Assembly (NCBI GenBank): GCA_023406895.1
Contig: JAEXTV010000031.1
Coordinates: 1-64,000, forward strand
Origin: Bacillota bacterium
GTDB taxonomy: Bacteria > Bacillota > Clostridia > Christensenellales > SZUA-584
Direction: 5' to 3'
Length of the DNA: 64,000 nucleotides
Positions 42,106 to 50,843 of this stretch are shown here, one piece after another. Made by a program: the position numbers and the translations under genes. Each line of letters begins with the position of its first letter. Position 1 is the first letter of the stretch. The notes below the pieces were generated by a model, which was not told the origin of the DNA, did no database searches, and was given only the letters and a program-made list of their open reading frames with translations.

Positions 42106-42822
42106 ATGGAGCGATGGAAAAAAAGATTATTGGTTGTTGGTATTGTGATCGCCATGGTGATTTTGATACTCGTCGCTCTGTATTTTTTGATGAACGCAAG
42201 GGGCTTTCAGCTGTTTGGAAAACTCATCAGCCGTGTAAAAACGGATGAAAAGATGGTTTTCTTAACGTTTGACGACGGGCCGACGGAGAACACACCACAA
42301 CTATTAAATGCACTGGACAAACTTGACGTAAAGGTGACGTTCTTCTTGATCGGCAAGAGCATGGAAGAGCGCGGGGAGCTGACACAGCAAATTATCGATG
42401 CGGGGCACGCCGTCGGAAATCATTCGTATACGCATTCCCAGCTGGTTTTCCGGACATTAGCGGATATTAAAGAAGAAGTGAAAAGGACAAATGAGATCAT
42501 CCGAAGCTTTGGATACGACAAAGAGATTTATTTTCGTCCGCCGAACGGCAAGAAGCTGCTTTTGCTGCCGTGGTATTTGAAAGAGACCGGACAGACCACC
42601 GTGATGTGGACGCTTGAACCGGATTCCTACAGCGATGTGAAAAAAGACGCCCAATCGATGGCAGCATACGTGGTTGATCATGTGTCAAACGGGGCCATCA
42701 TACTGCTGCACCCGATGAACGACAAAACGGACAAAACGATGGACGCGGTTGAGATAATTGTGACAGAATTGCGGGGCAGGGGCTACCGCTTTGAAACGCT
42801 GCCCGAAGGATTAATCGAATAA
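42106..42822 (+). CDS. Polysaccharide deacetylase (NodB homology), membrane-anchored
   Basis: The 238-residue protein has a short basic start, one membrane segment (about residues 8-29) and a NodB domain outside the membrane. All carbohydrate-esterase family 4 motifs are present: TFDDGP with D56 and D57, HSYTH with H106 and H110, RPPNG near 144, and LLHPM near 198. It should deacetylate N-acetyl groups on peptidoglycan or another glycan. ATG follows AAAGGGGAT. It stands alone, divergent from por. Confidence 0.9.
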   Translation: MERWKKRLLVVGIVIAMVILILVALYFLMNARGFQLFGKLISRVKTDEKMVFLTFDDGPTENTPQLLNALDKLDVKVTFFLIGKSMEERGELTQQIIDAGHAVGNHSYTHSQLVFRTLADIKEEVKRTNEIIRSFGYDKEIYFRPPNGKKLLLLPWYLKETGQTTVMWTLEPDSYSDVKKDAQSMAAYVVDHVSNGAIILLHPMNDKTDKTMDAVEIIVTELRGRGYRFETLPEGLIE

Positions 42823-42860
42823 TCAAGCGGTGATATGGCTTTGGATCATCACCCCAGAGT

Positions 42861-43110
42861 GTCAGAGAACCTCTTGCCGCGGCTTCTCTGATGACTAATC
42901 AAAGTCAACGCTGAGTCTTAATGGCTGCTTCCGTGCTCGGTGTCGCTGGAATGCCGAATTAGCGCTGCTTTCCCTTCAATTTCGCTTCTTGCATAATACG
43001 GGATCTTTACTAATGGGGTGGGCTGGAAGATGGCTTGAGTGCCGAAATGAGTACCGGTTTAAGCCGTTTTCTCTCCCCCAGTCACCTGTCGGTGACAGCC
43101 CCCTCCTCAG
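42861..43110. repeat. Intergenic repeat cluster between deacetylase and mreB
   Basis: A hairpin (TCAGAGAA with TTCTCTGA, 42862-42891) is followed by unassigned sequence. Positions 43045-43125 (TTTTCTCTCCCCCAGTCACC, then GTCGGTGACAGCCCCC) are an inverted copy of the 1-60 and 8530-8600 repeats, including a CCCCCTC...GAGGGGG palindrome. No gene is supported in the 400-bp gap. Confidence 0.6.
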
Positions 43111-43228
43111 AGGGGGCCAAGATAAAAGATTTTGATACGATGAAGCGGTGATTAAGCTTTATTCACCGCTCATTCGTGACACGCTATCATTCGATTCCGT
43201 TACCAAAACAGTTGCTCGTTGCGATAAG

Positions 43229-44263
43229 TTACTGTGTGGGCTCAGTCGTCAGCTCGTGCTCAAACGGAGCCGTTTCGAGGTTCTCAAGCGCCAGCCCCGC
43301 ACCGGTGGCCACCGCGTCCAGAGGATGCTCGGCACGCCGGACAGGCATACCCGTGGCTTTGGCAACCAGCCTGTTAAAGCCTTGAAGCAGGCTGCCGCCG
43401 CCCGTCAGAACAATGCCTTCGTTAATGATGTCCGCTGCCAGCTCGGGCGGCGTTAGTTCGAGAACACTTTTGATCGCGTCAATAATGCTCTGAACGGGCT
43501 CGCTAAGCGCGCTGCGTATGCTCTGCGAATCCACTGAGATGGATTTGGGAAGGCCTGACGAGATATCACGGCCGCGAATCTCCATCGTCTGATCCTTGCC
43601 TTGATCCACAGCGCTGCCAAGTGTGATCTTAATCTGCTCCGCAGTGCTTTCGCCGATGATCATACCGCAGTTCTTTTTGACGTGTTTTAATATCGCATCA
43701 TCCATATGGTTGCCGCCGATGCGCAGCGACCTTGCCGTTACGATGCCGCCAAGCGAAATGATGGCCACTTCGCTGGTACCGCCGCCCACATCCACCACCA
43801 TACAGCCCTTGGCCTGATGCACGTTAAGCCCCGCACCGATCGCGGCCGCCATGGGTTCATCGAGCAGCAGCACCTCTCTGGCACCGGATGCGCGCGCCGC
43901 TTCCTCAACCGCGCGTTTTTCCACCTCCGTGATGCCGCACGGAATACAAATCACAAGCCGGGGGCTGCGCTTGACGAGCCCCTGCGGCAAAGCCTTGCCA
44001 ATGAAATATTTGAGCATGATTTCCGTCGTGTTGTAATCCGCAATCACGCCGTCCTTGAGCGGGCGCACCGCAACGATACCGCCAGGCGTCCGCCCGATCA
44101 TTTTTTTTGCCTCTTCGCCGACAGCCAGGATATCTTTATTGTTGTTGTTTTTCATCGCCACGACAGAGGGTTCTCTTAAAATAATTCCCTTGCCTTTCAT
44201 ATAAACGAGTGTGTTCGCTGTACCGAGGTCAATGCCAAGGCATGGGGCCATAAATGAAAACAT
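43229..44263 (-). CDS. mreB: Rod-shape actin-like protein MreB/Mbl
   Basis: This bacterial actin forms membrane-bound filaments that guide lateral wall synthesis. The 344-residue protein has LGIDLGTANTLVY (phosphate 1), VVDVGGGTSEVAIISLGG (phosphate 2) and IVLTGGGSLLQGFNRL (adenosine motif). It stands alone, without mreCD or minCD, which in Firmicutes suggests the Mbl or MreBH paralogue. The start is ATG 44263, 5 bp after GGAGG; the longer TTG start would overlap that site. It is divergent from cwlD. Confidence 0.93.
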   Translation of the reverse strand: MFSFMAPCLGIDLGTANTLVYMKGKGIILREPSVVAMKNNNNKDILAVGEEAKKMIGRTPGGIVAVRPLKDGVIADYNTTEIMLKYFIGKALPQGLVKRSPRLVICIPCGITEVEKRAVEEAARASGAREVLLLDEPMAAAIGAGLNVHQAKGCMVVDVGGGTSEVAIISLGGIVTARSLRIGGNHMDDAILKHVKKNCGMIIGESTAEQIKITLGSAVDQGKDQTMEIRGRDISSGLPKSISVDSQSIRSALSEPVQSIIDAIKSVLELTPPELAADIINEGIVLTGGGSLLQGFNRLVAKATGMPVRRAEHPLDAVATGAGLALENLETAPFEHELTTEPTQ

Positions 44264-44547
44264 ACAAACCTCCAAATTATGCTAATGCTATAATTCTGCC
44301 TATATAAACTGTTTTTATACATTTAATCTTGTGAAAAGTGAAGATGACAGTGGATTTTTAGCATGCCCGGCCTATACGCCTCAGCGTGATAAACCGGCCA
44401 TCTGTTTTTTCGCTTGTCATCAGTCTTCGGGGGAGTTAAAATAGATGCATATTTTATATCATTTCATTTTACGAGCCTCGGCGGAGTCAGCGCCGATTGG
44501 GGCGGTTTGGTGTTGGTGGCAAAATTCATAAAGGATGGGCAAACTCT

Positions 44548-45309
44548 ATGGACAAACCGCGGCATCAGATGGAAGTCAGTGGTCCGCCCCGTCGCAAGTA
44601 TCGTTTTAATGCAAAAAAACTTGGTATCACACTCATATCGATAGGCTGCATTGCCGTGCTTATCGCACTCATCGTTCAGCATTTCGGCAGTCAGCCTGTG
44701 TCCGTCTATGCCGGTAAGCCGAAAAAAACAGCATCAACCGATTTCAACGTTTTGAACGAAAAGTGCGTTGTGATCGATGCGGGGCACGGCGGGTTCGACC
44801 CGGGCGCAATCGGCGCTTCGGGGAATCAGGAGGACGAGCTCAATCTCAAAGTGGCCAAGCTCCTGCAAAAAGCGCTTGAGAACGAGGGCGTGCAGGTGAT
44901 TATGACGCGCAGCGGCGATGACGCGATTGCGGAGACGAAGGACGAAGACATGGCCGAACGCCGCCGCATCATCGAACAGAGCGGCTCGGATATTGTGATC
45001 AGCATCCATATGAATTCACATACCGATTCGAGCATCAGCGGCCCGCTTGTGCTGTTTATGCCGGGGTCAGACAAAGGCAAACGGCTTGCGGAAAACATTA
45101 TGGACTGCATCAATACGGCGCTGAATGCCGATGGCACTGCGCGCGCGGAAGACCTATACGTATTAAAAAGCGGCAACCAGCCGTGCGTGCTTGTGGAATG
45201 CGGCTACATCAGCAATGCGATGGAGGAAGCGAATCTCGCACGCGAGGAGTATCAGAAAAAGATTGCCGATGCCATTCTTACAGGAACAGCCGAATTCTTC
45301 GGCGGCTGA
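44548..45309 (+). CDS. cwlD: N-acetylmuramoyl-L-alanine amidase CwlD
   Basis: The 253-residue protein has a basic N-terminus, a membrane segment (about residues 22-42) and a C-terminal amidase_3 domain: VIDAGHGGFDPGA (zinc His), NQEDELNLKVAKLL (zinc Glu), SIHMNSH (zinc His) and VLVECGYISN (catalytic Glu). Size and single TM match CwlD, which removes stem peptides on the way to muramic-delta-lactam in the spore cortex. ATG follows AAAGGATGG. The 285-bp gap to mreB includes a GGCC-rich imperfect hairpin (44364-44403). An AraC-type gene follows after 26 bp. Confidence 0.88.
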   Translation: MDKPRHQMEVSGPPRRKYRFNAKKLGITLISIGCIAVLIALIVQHFGSQPVSVYAGKPKKTASTDFNVLNEKCVVIDAGHGGFDPGAIGASGNQEDELNLKVAKLLQKALENEGVQVIMTRSGDDAIAETKDEDMAERRRIIEQSGSDIVISIHMNSHTDSSISGPLVLFMPGSDKGKRLAENIMDCINTALNADGTARAEDLYVLKSGNQPCVLVECGYISNAMEEANLAREEYQKKIADAILTGTAEFFGG

Positions 45310-45335
45310 CCACAGACGTTTTCGGAGGAGCGCGT

Positions 45336-46250
45336 TTGAATAAAAATCAGGCCAATGAATATGTTGTGCGTATTAATAAGGCGTGTGACTATATCGACAG
45401 CCATCTCGGAGACGAATTGACACTTTCAATGCTCGCGGGCGTAGCGGGCTTTTCGGAGTTTCATTTTCACAGAATATTCGCGGCGATGACGGGTGAGACG
45501 CTGTTCAGTTTTATACAGCGCCTGCGGGTGGAACGCGCCGCCATGTGCCTGGTACAAAGGGAAGACAGCGTGACATTAATAGGCGCCGATTGCGGCTTCT
45601 CCTCGCCGGCGGTGTTTTCGCGTACATTCAAAAAGCGTTTTGGCTGCTCTCCGTCGGCATTTCGAAAAAGCAATGAGGGTCAAGAAGTCAGCAGTATCAG
45701 TCAACTGCTCCGCAATGACCGGAAAGCAAAGGCCGATGAAGACGGATATAATGGCAAAAAAAGCAGGAGGTTTGCCATGAAACCAGAAGTCAAAATGGAG
45801 AAAATTGAGACGATGCGCGTTGCGTATTTACGCTATGTGGGGCCTTACATGGGCAACAGCGGGCTATTTGAGAGCCTGTATAAGCGCCTTTTTGCGTGGA
45901 CGGGACCGCGCGGTATTGATGTATCGACGACGTATATCATTTATCACGATGACCCAAACATCACCGAGGAAGACAAGCTCAGAATGAGCATTTGCGTTCC
46001 CATCGGTGAGAATGTGCAGGTGTCCGGCGAGATCGGCGAGATGACGATAAACGGCGGCACATACGCGGTGGGTACCTTTACTTTGGCAACGGATGAATAC
46101 GCGCAGGCGTGGAACTATATGTACAGCGAATGGCTCCCAAGCAGCGGCTACCAGCCTGCCTCCGAGGCCGCGTTTGAACGCTACAGCAGTGAATGCGACG
46201 CGGACGGCAAGACGACGGTGGATATTTGCGTCCCGGTCACGGTACTGTAG
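45336..46250 (+). CDS. AraC-family regulator with C-terminal GyrI-like effector domain
   Basis: The 304-residue protein has two helix-turn-helix motifs of the AraC/XylS type at the N-terminus (LTLSMLAGVAGFSEFHFHRI; ADCGFSSPAVFSRTFKKRFG), then a charged linker (about 115-147), then a GyrI-like/SOUL-fold ligand domain (MRVAYLRYVGPYMG to VDICVPV). Such MarA/Rob-type regulators sense small molecules or drugs. TTG 45336 follows GGAGGAG. Inside the gene AGGAGG (45765-45770) stands 6 bp before the in-frame ATG 45777, exactly at the start of the GyrI domain, so a second 157-residue product is likely. Confidence 0.88.
   Translation: MNKNQANEYVVRINKACDYIDSHLGDELTLSMLAGVAGFSEFHFHRIFAAMTGETLFSFIQRLRVERAAMCLVQREDSVTLIGADCGFSSPAVFSRTFKKRFGCSPSAFRKSNEGQEVSSISQLLRNDRKAKADEDGYNGKKSRRFAMKPEVKMEKIETMRVAYLRYVGPYMGNSGLFESLYKRLFAWTGPRGIDVSTTYIIYHDDPNITEEDKLRMSICVPIGENVQVSGEIGEMTINGGTYAVGTFTLATDEYAQAWNYMYSEWLPSSGYQPASEAAFERYSSECDADGKTTVDICVPVTVL
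45765..45779 (+). promoter_or_regulatory. Internal ribosome binding site and start for the GyrI-like domain
   Basis: AGGAGG (45765-45770), 6 bp, then ATG (45777-45779), in frame with the AraC gene. The product would begin MKPEVKMEKIE and be 157 residues, an autonomous ligand-binding domain. Confidence 0.55.
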
Positions 46251-46282
46251 CAATACTCGAATTAAAACTGCAAAATACAAAC

Positions 46283-46306
46283 AAAAGCCGCGAATTGCGG
46301 CTTTTT
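46283..46306. terminator. Bidirectional terminator
   Basis: AAAAGCCGC and GCGGCTTTTT form a stem with a GAATT loop between the converging AraC and flavodoxin genes; both strands have a T-run. Confidence 0.88.
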
Positions 46307-46311
46307 GTTGA

Positions 46312-46725
46312 TTAGCTTACAGCGCTTTTTGCGAACGCTTTGGCGCCCTCAAGTTCTTCATTATTCGGATGACGCCGGTTCATAAATAAGAACTTACCCT
46401 TGCATAAGTAGCATTCTTCATCCACCGATATGCCCCGGCTCCTCAGCAGCTCTTTCATGAGCCCGAGCGCCTTAGATTCTTTGATGCTTGTGGAGAACAG
46501 CAGAACGCGCTTTGCCTTTTGCGGCGTGAGTGCCTGCAGAAACGAATCCATCACGGGGTCGAGCTTGCCGCCGTAGACGGCGCCGCCGATGAACATGACG
46601 TCTGCCGTGTGATCAAGCGGATATTCCTTAACCGGCTGCGCCGGGCACGAAAGCGCTTCCGCGATGGCGTCTGCCACCTTTCTTGTATTTCCTGTAACCG
46701 AATGATAAATGACCGCAGTCGACAT
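46312..46725 (-). CDS. Flavodoxin-domain protein
   Basis: The 137-residue protein starts TAVIYHSVTGNTRKVADAI, the FMN phosphate-binding loop of flavodoxins, and keeps IGGAVYGGKLDP. The C-terminal half has CYLCKGKFLFMNRRHPNNEE, resembling the flavodoxin-like proteins of unknown partner in clostridia rather than classical electron-carrier flavodoxin. It may act in redox or in oxygen protection. The start is ATG 46725 after GGAGGT; longer frames overlap the divergent GNAT gene. Confidence 0.85.
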   Translation of the reverse strand: MSTAVIYHSVTGNTRKVADAIAEALSCPAQPVKEYPLDHTADVMFIGGAVYGGKLDPVMDSFLQALTPQKAKRVLLFSTSIKESKALGLMKELLRSRGISVDEECYLCKGKFLFMNRRHPNNEELEGAKAFAKSAVS

Positions 46726-46755
46726 GGCGATACCTCCGTATGAATGATTAAGACC

Positions 46756-46764
46756 ATTATAGCA
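46756..46764 (-). promoter_or_regulatory. Extended -10 promoter of the flavodoxin gene
   Basis: The minus strand reads TGCTATAAT about 30 bp before the ATG; no good -35. A divergent GCTATAAT (46786-46793) on the plus strand may serve the GNAT gene. Confidence 0.5.
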
Positions 46765-46836
46765 TGGTGATATTTGGATGTATACGCTATAATGATTGAG
46801 AATACGACAGTTGACGGGGATAAAGGAAAAGCAAAA

Positions 46837-47343
46837 ATGGATATTCAAATAAGACCTGCTAAACATACTGAATTGAACTTGGCACTCGATATGCTGCGTG
46901 ATGCGGGGGCGTGGCTGAAAAGCATTTCTATCGACTATTGGCAGGTTTGGCTCGATCCGCCCGAGAACTATGTGGCGTGGATACAGCAAGGGTTTGACAA
47001 CGGTGAGTTCTATTTCGCGCAGGCAGACGATGGTGAAGTGGCCGGTATGTTCCGGCTGCAATATGCCGATGAGATGTTCTGGGGCAAGAGAGATGATAAA
47101 GCGGGCTATATCCATTCGTTTACGACGCTCCGGAAATATAAAAACAAAGGAATCGGCGGCGATATACTTATGCAGATTGAAGCAAAGCTTGCGGATGAGG
47201 GCATTGAATTCCTGCGGCTTGACTGCGCGCCGCATGTGGAAAAGCTCTGCGCGTATTACGAAAACTATGGCTTTGAGGCAAAAGAGACGGTGACCGTATA
47301 CGGGGAAGAACTGAGGTTATTCGAGAAGAACATAGCACGATGA
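46837..47343 (+). CDS. GNAT-family N-acetyltransferase
   Basis: The 168-residue protein fits the GNAT fold: DIQIRPAKHTELNLALDML at the N-terminus, then GYIHSFTTLRKYKNKGIGGD with the acetyl-CoA pyrophosphate loop (KNKGIGG), and CAYYENYGFEAKETV near the C-terminus. The substrate is not predictable. ATG 46837 follows AAAGGA; an upstream ATG at 46774 would extend it without a ribosome binding site. Confidence 0.85.
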   Translation: MDIQIRPAKHTELNLALDMLRDAGAWLKSISIDYWQVWLDPPENYVAWIQQGFDNGEFYFAQADDGEVAGMFRLQYADEMFWGKRDDKAGYIHSFTTLRKYKNKGIGGDILMQIEAKLADEGIEFLRLDCAPHVEKLCAYYENYGFEAKETVTVYGEELRLFEKNIAR

Positions 47344-47442
47344 TGATACCGGAAGGAATCAGTACCCCGATTATGTAGCAAAATATGAAATGGATTGCAA
47401 ATAAGTACGAGAATTTATTCAAAGATATATCTTCAAAGAATC

Positions 47443-47530
47443 GGGACGGCACGGAGGCCGTCCCCTACAACCCTAGATTAATGAGTAGGGATCGACCTCT
47501 GCTTGTGCCCCGAATGGGGTATGTCGATCC
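47443..47530. repeat. Hairpin-rich dispersed element
   Basis: GGGACGGC/GCCGTCCC (47443-47464) is followed by a nested stem, GGATCGAC (47489-47496) with GTCGATCC (47523-47530) enclosing CCCC/GGGG. This architecture resembles intergenic repeats common in clostridial genomes. No other copy is clear in the window. The 308-bp gap otherwise holds nothing. Confidence 0.5.
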
Positions 47531-47607
47531 GCGATTTTCTCAAATAGGCGTCAGCCCCGTTGATGTCGCATCGGAAACATCGTCTTAAGTCATTAACAAA
47601 CGCCAAT

Positions 47608-47637
47608 CAAAAAGCCCGAGGACATGCCCCCGGGCTT
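47608..47637 (-). terminator. Terminator of the rnf-maf operon
   Basis: On the minus strand AAGCCCG pairs with CGGGCTT around a GC-rich loop, followed by TTTTTGATT. Confidence 0.8.
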
Positions 47638-47651
47638 CGTCATCTAAATTC

Positions 47652-48215
47652 CTATATCTCTTTGAGCATATTGTACAGCATGTTCAGCGGCAGCCCCATC
47701 ACATTGAAATAATCGCCGTGAACGGCGCTGATAAACTTTCCGCCGTACCCCTGAATCCCATACGCACCCGCCTTATCCATCGGTTCGCCCGTCGCAATAT
47801 AATCGCGAATCTCTTCGTCCGACAGCGGCGCAAACCGCACACGCGTCATGTTGACACCGGTATGGGTGACGCCCTTATAGATTACCGCCACACCTGTGTA
47901 CACGCGGTGCTCGCGGCCCGAGAGCATTTTCAGCATGTCCGCCGCCTGCGCTTCGTCCGCCGGCTTGCCGAGCACGCGGCGGCTAATCGCCACGAGCGTG
48001 TCAGCGCCGATTACGAGCGCCTCAGGGTATTGCCGCGCAATGTCGGCGGCTTTGTCAGCGGCGAGCATTTTCACCTGTGCCGCGGGTGTGCCCGTCGCTG
48101 TCTCATCAATCCCGCTCGGGATGATGTCAAACGCGGGGAAGATGTATGAAAGCAGCTCTTTGCGCCTCGGCGACGCGGACGCGAGAATCACGCGGGTTTC
48201 TGGACTTATGTTCAT
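47652..48215 (-). CDS. maf: Maf-family nucleoside triphosphate pyrophosphatase
   Basis: The 187-residue protein has LASASPRRKELL at the N-terminus, the ITPS-like region replaced by DIIPSGIDET, VIGADTLVAISRRVLGKP and the C-terminal AGAYGIQGYGGKFISAVHGDYFNVMGLPL, all Maf signatures. Maf hydrolyses dTTP/UTP and modified nucleotides and affects septation in Bacillus. It is the last gene of the rnf operon (1 bp after rnfB), an association without evident functional logic. Confidence 0.94.
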   Translation of the reverse strand: MNISPETRVILASASPRRKELLSYIFPAFDIIPSGIDETATGTPAAQVKMLAADKAADIARQYPEALVIGADTLVAISRRVLGKPADEAQAADMLKMLSGREHRVYTGVAVIYKGVTHTGVNMTRVRFAPLSDEEIRDYIATGEPMDKAGAYGIQGYGGKFISAVHGDYFNVMGLPLNMLYNMLKEI

Positions 48216-48216
48216 G

Positions 48217-49047
48217 CTATCTGTTCACCACGTCACACGCATTGCTGAGCTTATCCATGTGCGCAATGGTGCCCTTGGGGCAAACCTCCGCGCATGTGCC
48301 GCAGCCGGTGCACTTGTCATAGTCAATCACGGGCAGGTTGTTCACCATGGTGATTGCGCCTTCGGGGCACTTTTTGGAGCAGATGCCGCACGCGATGCAG
48401 CCCGCTTTGCAGTTCACCGTCACCGCTTTGCCCTTTTCGGTGGTGCGGCAGCTGATAAACACATGCTTGTTCTGCGGCATCACCTTAATCACGTTCTTGG
48501 GGCATGCATCCACGCATTTGCCGCAGCCCGTGCACTTGGTTTCGTCCACCGCCGCAATGCCCTTATCACTGAGGTATATCGCGCCGAACGGGCATATCTT
48601 GCCGCACGTGAGCAAACCCACGCAGCCAAACGCGCACGATTTGGGGCCGCCTGCCACCAGCGCAGCCGCGCGGCAGTCCGAAATGCCCGAGTAGGTATAC
48701 TGCGAGACGCAGTTTTCACTGTCGCCTCGGCACAGCACGCGGGCCACTATTTTTTCACCGGGCGCGGCTTCCACGCCGAGCAGTTCCGCAATCGCGTTTA
48801 AGTTATCGCATGAGAGCGCGCTGCACTGGTTCACCTGCGCCTCGCCCGCGCAAAGCGCCTTGGCAAGGCCATCGCAGCCCGGAAACCCACAGCCGCCGCA
48901 ATTGGCACCCGGCAGCAGCTCGCGCACCTTTTCGATATTTTCATCCGTTTTCACCGCCAGCAGCTTGGCTGCAATGGCAAGGCCAAGGCCGAGCAGCAGC
49001 CCGAGGCCGCCCAACACGGCGACAGGCCAGATTATTTCATTCCACAT
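48217..49047 (-). CDS. rnfB: Rnf complex subunit B (ferredoxin-type iron-sulfur protein)
   Basis: RnfB accepts electrons from reduced ferredoxin. The 276-residue protein has an N-terminal membrane helix (VAVLGGLGLLLGLGLAIAAK), the CGGCGFPGC four-Cys domain and a C-terminal array of ferredoxin-type clusters: CGKICPFGA, CTGCGKCVDACPK, CGICSKKCPEG and CTGCGTCAEVCPKG, enough for several [4Fe-4S] centres. Rnf couples ferredoxin oxidation and NAD+ reduction to Na+ or H+ export. It is the last subunit gene in the CDGEAB order. Confidence 0.97.
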   Translation of the reverse strand: MWNEIIWPVAVLGGLGLLLGLGLAIAAKLLAVKTDENIEKVRELLPGANCGGCGFPGCDGLAKALCAGEAQVNQCSALSCDNLNAIAELLGVEAAPGEKIVARVLCRGDSENCVSQYTYSGISDCRAAALVAGGPKSCAFGCVGLLTCGKICPFGAIYLSDKGIAAVDETKCTGCGKCVDACPKNVIKVMPQNKHVFISCRTTEKGKAVTVNCKAGCIACGICSKKCPEGAITMVNNLPVIDYDKCTGCGTCAEVCPKGTIAHMDKLSNACDVVNR

Positions 49048-49062
49048 AGCTATAGACCTCCG

Positions 49063-49647
49063 TTATACGAGCCCTGAAAATCCAAGGAAAGCGATGGCCA
49101 TCAGCCCTGCCGAAATCAGAGCGATGGGGAATCCCTTCAAAGGCTCGGGGATGTTTGAAAGCTCAAGTCGTTCGCGGATACCCGCGAAAAGCACAATCGC
49201 CAGCGTAAAACCGAGCGCGCCGCCGATGCCGTTAACCAACGACTGCAGCAAATCGTAACTTTCGTTAATATTGAGTATCGCCACGCCGAGCACCGCACAG
49301 TTGGTGGTGATGAGCGGCAGATACACGCCGAGCGCGAGATACAGCGAGGGCACCAGCTTTTGCAGCGCCATTTCCACGAGCTGCACCAGTGCCGCAATCA
49401 CAAGTATGAACGCAATCGTCTGCATGTATTCAATCCCGAACGGTACCAGCAGATAATACTGTACGAGATAGGTGATGACTGACGCGAGCGCCATGACAAA
49501 CGTGACCGCAAAGCCCATGCCGAGCGCCGTATCCACTCTCTTGGATACGCCGAGGAACGGGCAGATGCCAAGGAACCTCGAGAGAATGAAGTTGTTGACG
49601 AGTATTGAGCTTAACAGCAGCAGCAGTATGCCTGAAATCCCTTCCAT
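49063..49647 (-). CDS. rnfA: Rnf complex subunit A
   Basis: The 194-residue protein is a six-TM membrane subunit homologous to RnfE and NqrD/E. LLSSILVNNFILSRFLGICP near the N-terminus contains the conserved Cys of the intramembrane Fe-S site shared by RnfA and RnfE, and LITTNCAVLGVAILN carries the second Cys. It forms part of the electron path through the membrane. It lies between rnfE (3 bp) and rnfB (15 bp). Confidence 0.97.
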   Translation of the reverse strand: MEGISGILLLLLSSILVNNFILSRFLGICPFLGVSKRVDTALGMGFAVTFVMALASVITYLVQYYLLVPFGIEYMQTIAFILVIAALVQLVEMALQKLVPSLYLALGVYLPLITTNCAVLGVAILNINESYDLLQSLVNGIGGALGFTLAIVLFAGIRERLELSNIPEPLKGFPIALISAGLMAIAFLGFSGLV

Positions 49648-49650
49648 TCG

Positions 49651-50271
49651 TTAACGCGCTCCTTTCTTTTTTCTTTTCAAGCCGATGAAGTTGATGAGCC
49701 CAAGCAGCAGCCCCAGCGTGATAAATCCACCCGGTGGGAGGCTCAGAATTGTCGCCCCCTGAAAACTGTCTCCAAATAACGAGATGCCGAAAATCTGGCC
49801 TTTGCCGAAAATTTCCCTCAGGCTCGAGATGATCAGCATCGCGCCCGTAAATCCGAGCCCGATTCCGACACCGTCGAGCATCGATGCAAACACGCCGTTC
49901 TTGGATGCATAAGCTTCGGCTCTCGCGAGTATGATGCAGTTGACCACGATCAGCGGAATGAATATGCCGAGCGATTTATCAAGCGCAGGCACAAACGCTT
50001 TGAGCAGCAGCTGCACCACTGTGACGAACGCCGCAATGATGACGACATAAGCGGGAATACGCACCTTGGACGGAATGAAGTTACGCATCATCGATATCAC
50101 GACGTTGGACCCGACCAGCACGAATGTGGCCGCGAGGCCCATGCCGATCGCGTTGGAGGCCACCGTGGTGACCGCGAGCGTGGGGCACATGCCCAGCACA
50201 AGCCGAAATGTCGGGTTTTCCGTAAACAAGCCGTTTTTGAGCACGGCCATGGGTTTTACTTTGTTTTTCAT
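49651..50271 (-). CDS. rnfE: Rnf complex subunit E
   Basis: The 206-residue six-TM subunit is the RnfA paralogue. LVLGMCPTLAVTTVASNA and LIVVNCIILARAEAYASKNG hold the Cys residues that with RnfA ligate the intramembrane cluster. A charged C-terminus (LKRKKKGAR) is cytoplasmic. It overlaps rnfG by 4 bp. Confidence 0.97.
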   Translation of the reverse strand: MKNKVKPMAVLKNGLFTENPTFRLVLGMCPTLAVTTVASNAIGMGLAATFVLVGSNVVISMMRNFIPSKVRIPAYVVIIAAFVTVVQLLLKAFVPALDKSLGIFIPLIVVNCIILARAEAYASKNGVFASMLDGVGIGLGFTGAMLIISSLREIFGKGQIFGISLFGDSFQGATILSLPPGGFITLGLLLGLINFIGLKRKKKGAR

Positions 50272-50843
50272 TGCGCACCTCCCGCCATCTGCTTATAGAA
50301 TTCGACAACCGTATTCACGGCGTTGATGATGCCCTTGGATGTGATCGTCGCGCCAGATATGGCCTCAATCTCATTTTCACTTTCGGCAGGGCGTTTCACA
50401 ACGTCGAACGGTTTCTCATAGGATTTTCCCGCATCGAATTGCGGCAAAAGCTCTTCCGGCGCTCTGGAACCAAAGCCGGGCGACTCGTTATTGCTGCCAA
50501 GCTTGACACCTTTGACCAAGCCGTCCGCCCCGATGCCCACCGAGAGATTGAGGCCGGAGCTGTAGCCCTTGGTGATGACTGCCGCCGTGATGCCTATGGT
50601 GTTGCCGTCCGCATCAAGCGCTTCATAGACTTCCTTGATGATGGCGTATTCTTCGGGAATATCGATATCCAATTCTTTAAAATCCGCGGCACCGGGGAAT
50701 ACCGCCTGCCGTGCCTCGTTGGCTTCGTTTAAAGCCTGCTCGGCGATCGGTTCCTTGGTGACACTGTTAACTACACCGAGTATGATGCCAGCAATCACTG
50801 TAATGATGAGCAGCTTTAACGTAATGACGATGATATTCTTCAT
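50268..50843 (-). CDS. rnfG: Rnf complex subunit G (covalent FMN)
   Basis: The 191-residue protein has one N-terminal membrane helix and an extracytoplasmic FMN-binding domain. AISGATITSKG near residue 160 is the SGAT motif whose threonine carries covalent FMN. FGSRAPEELLPQFD is also family-typical. It overlaps rnfD by 4 bp and rnfE by 4 bp, showing tight coupling. Confidence 0.97.
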   Translation of the reverse strand: MKNIIVITLKLLIITVIAGIILGVVNSVTKEPIAEQALNEANEARQAVFPGAADFKELDIDIPEEYAIIKEVYEALDADGNTIGITAAVITKGYSSGLNLSVGIGADGLVKGVKLGSNNESPGFGSRAPEELLPQFDAGKSYEKPFDVVKRPAESENEIEAISGATITSKGIINAVNTVVEFYKQMAGGAQ

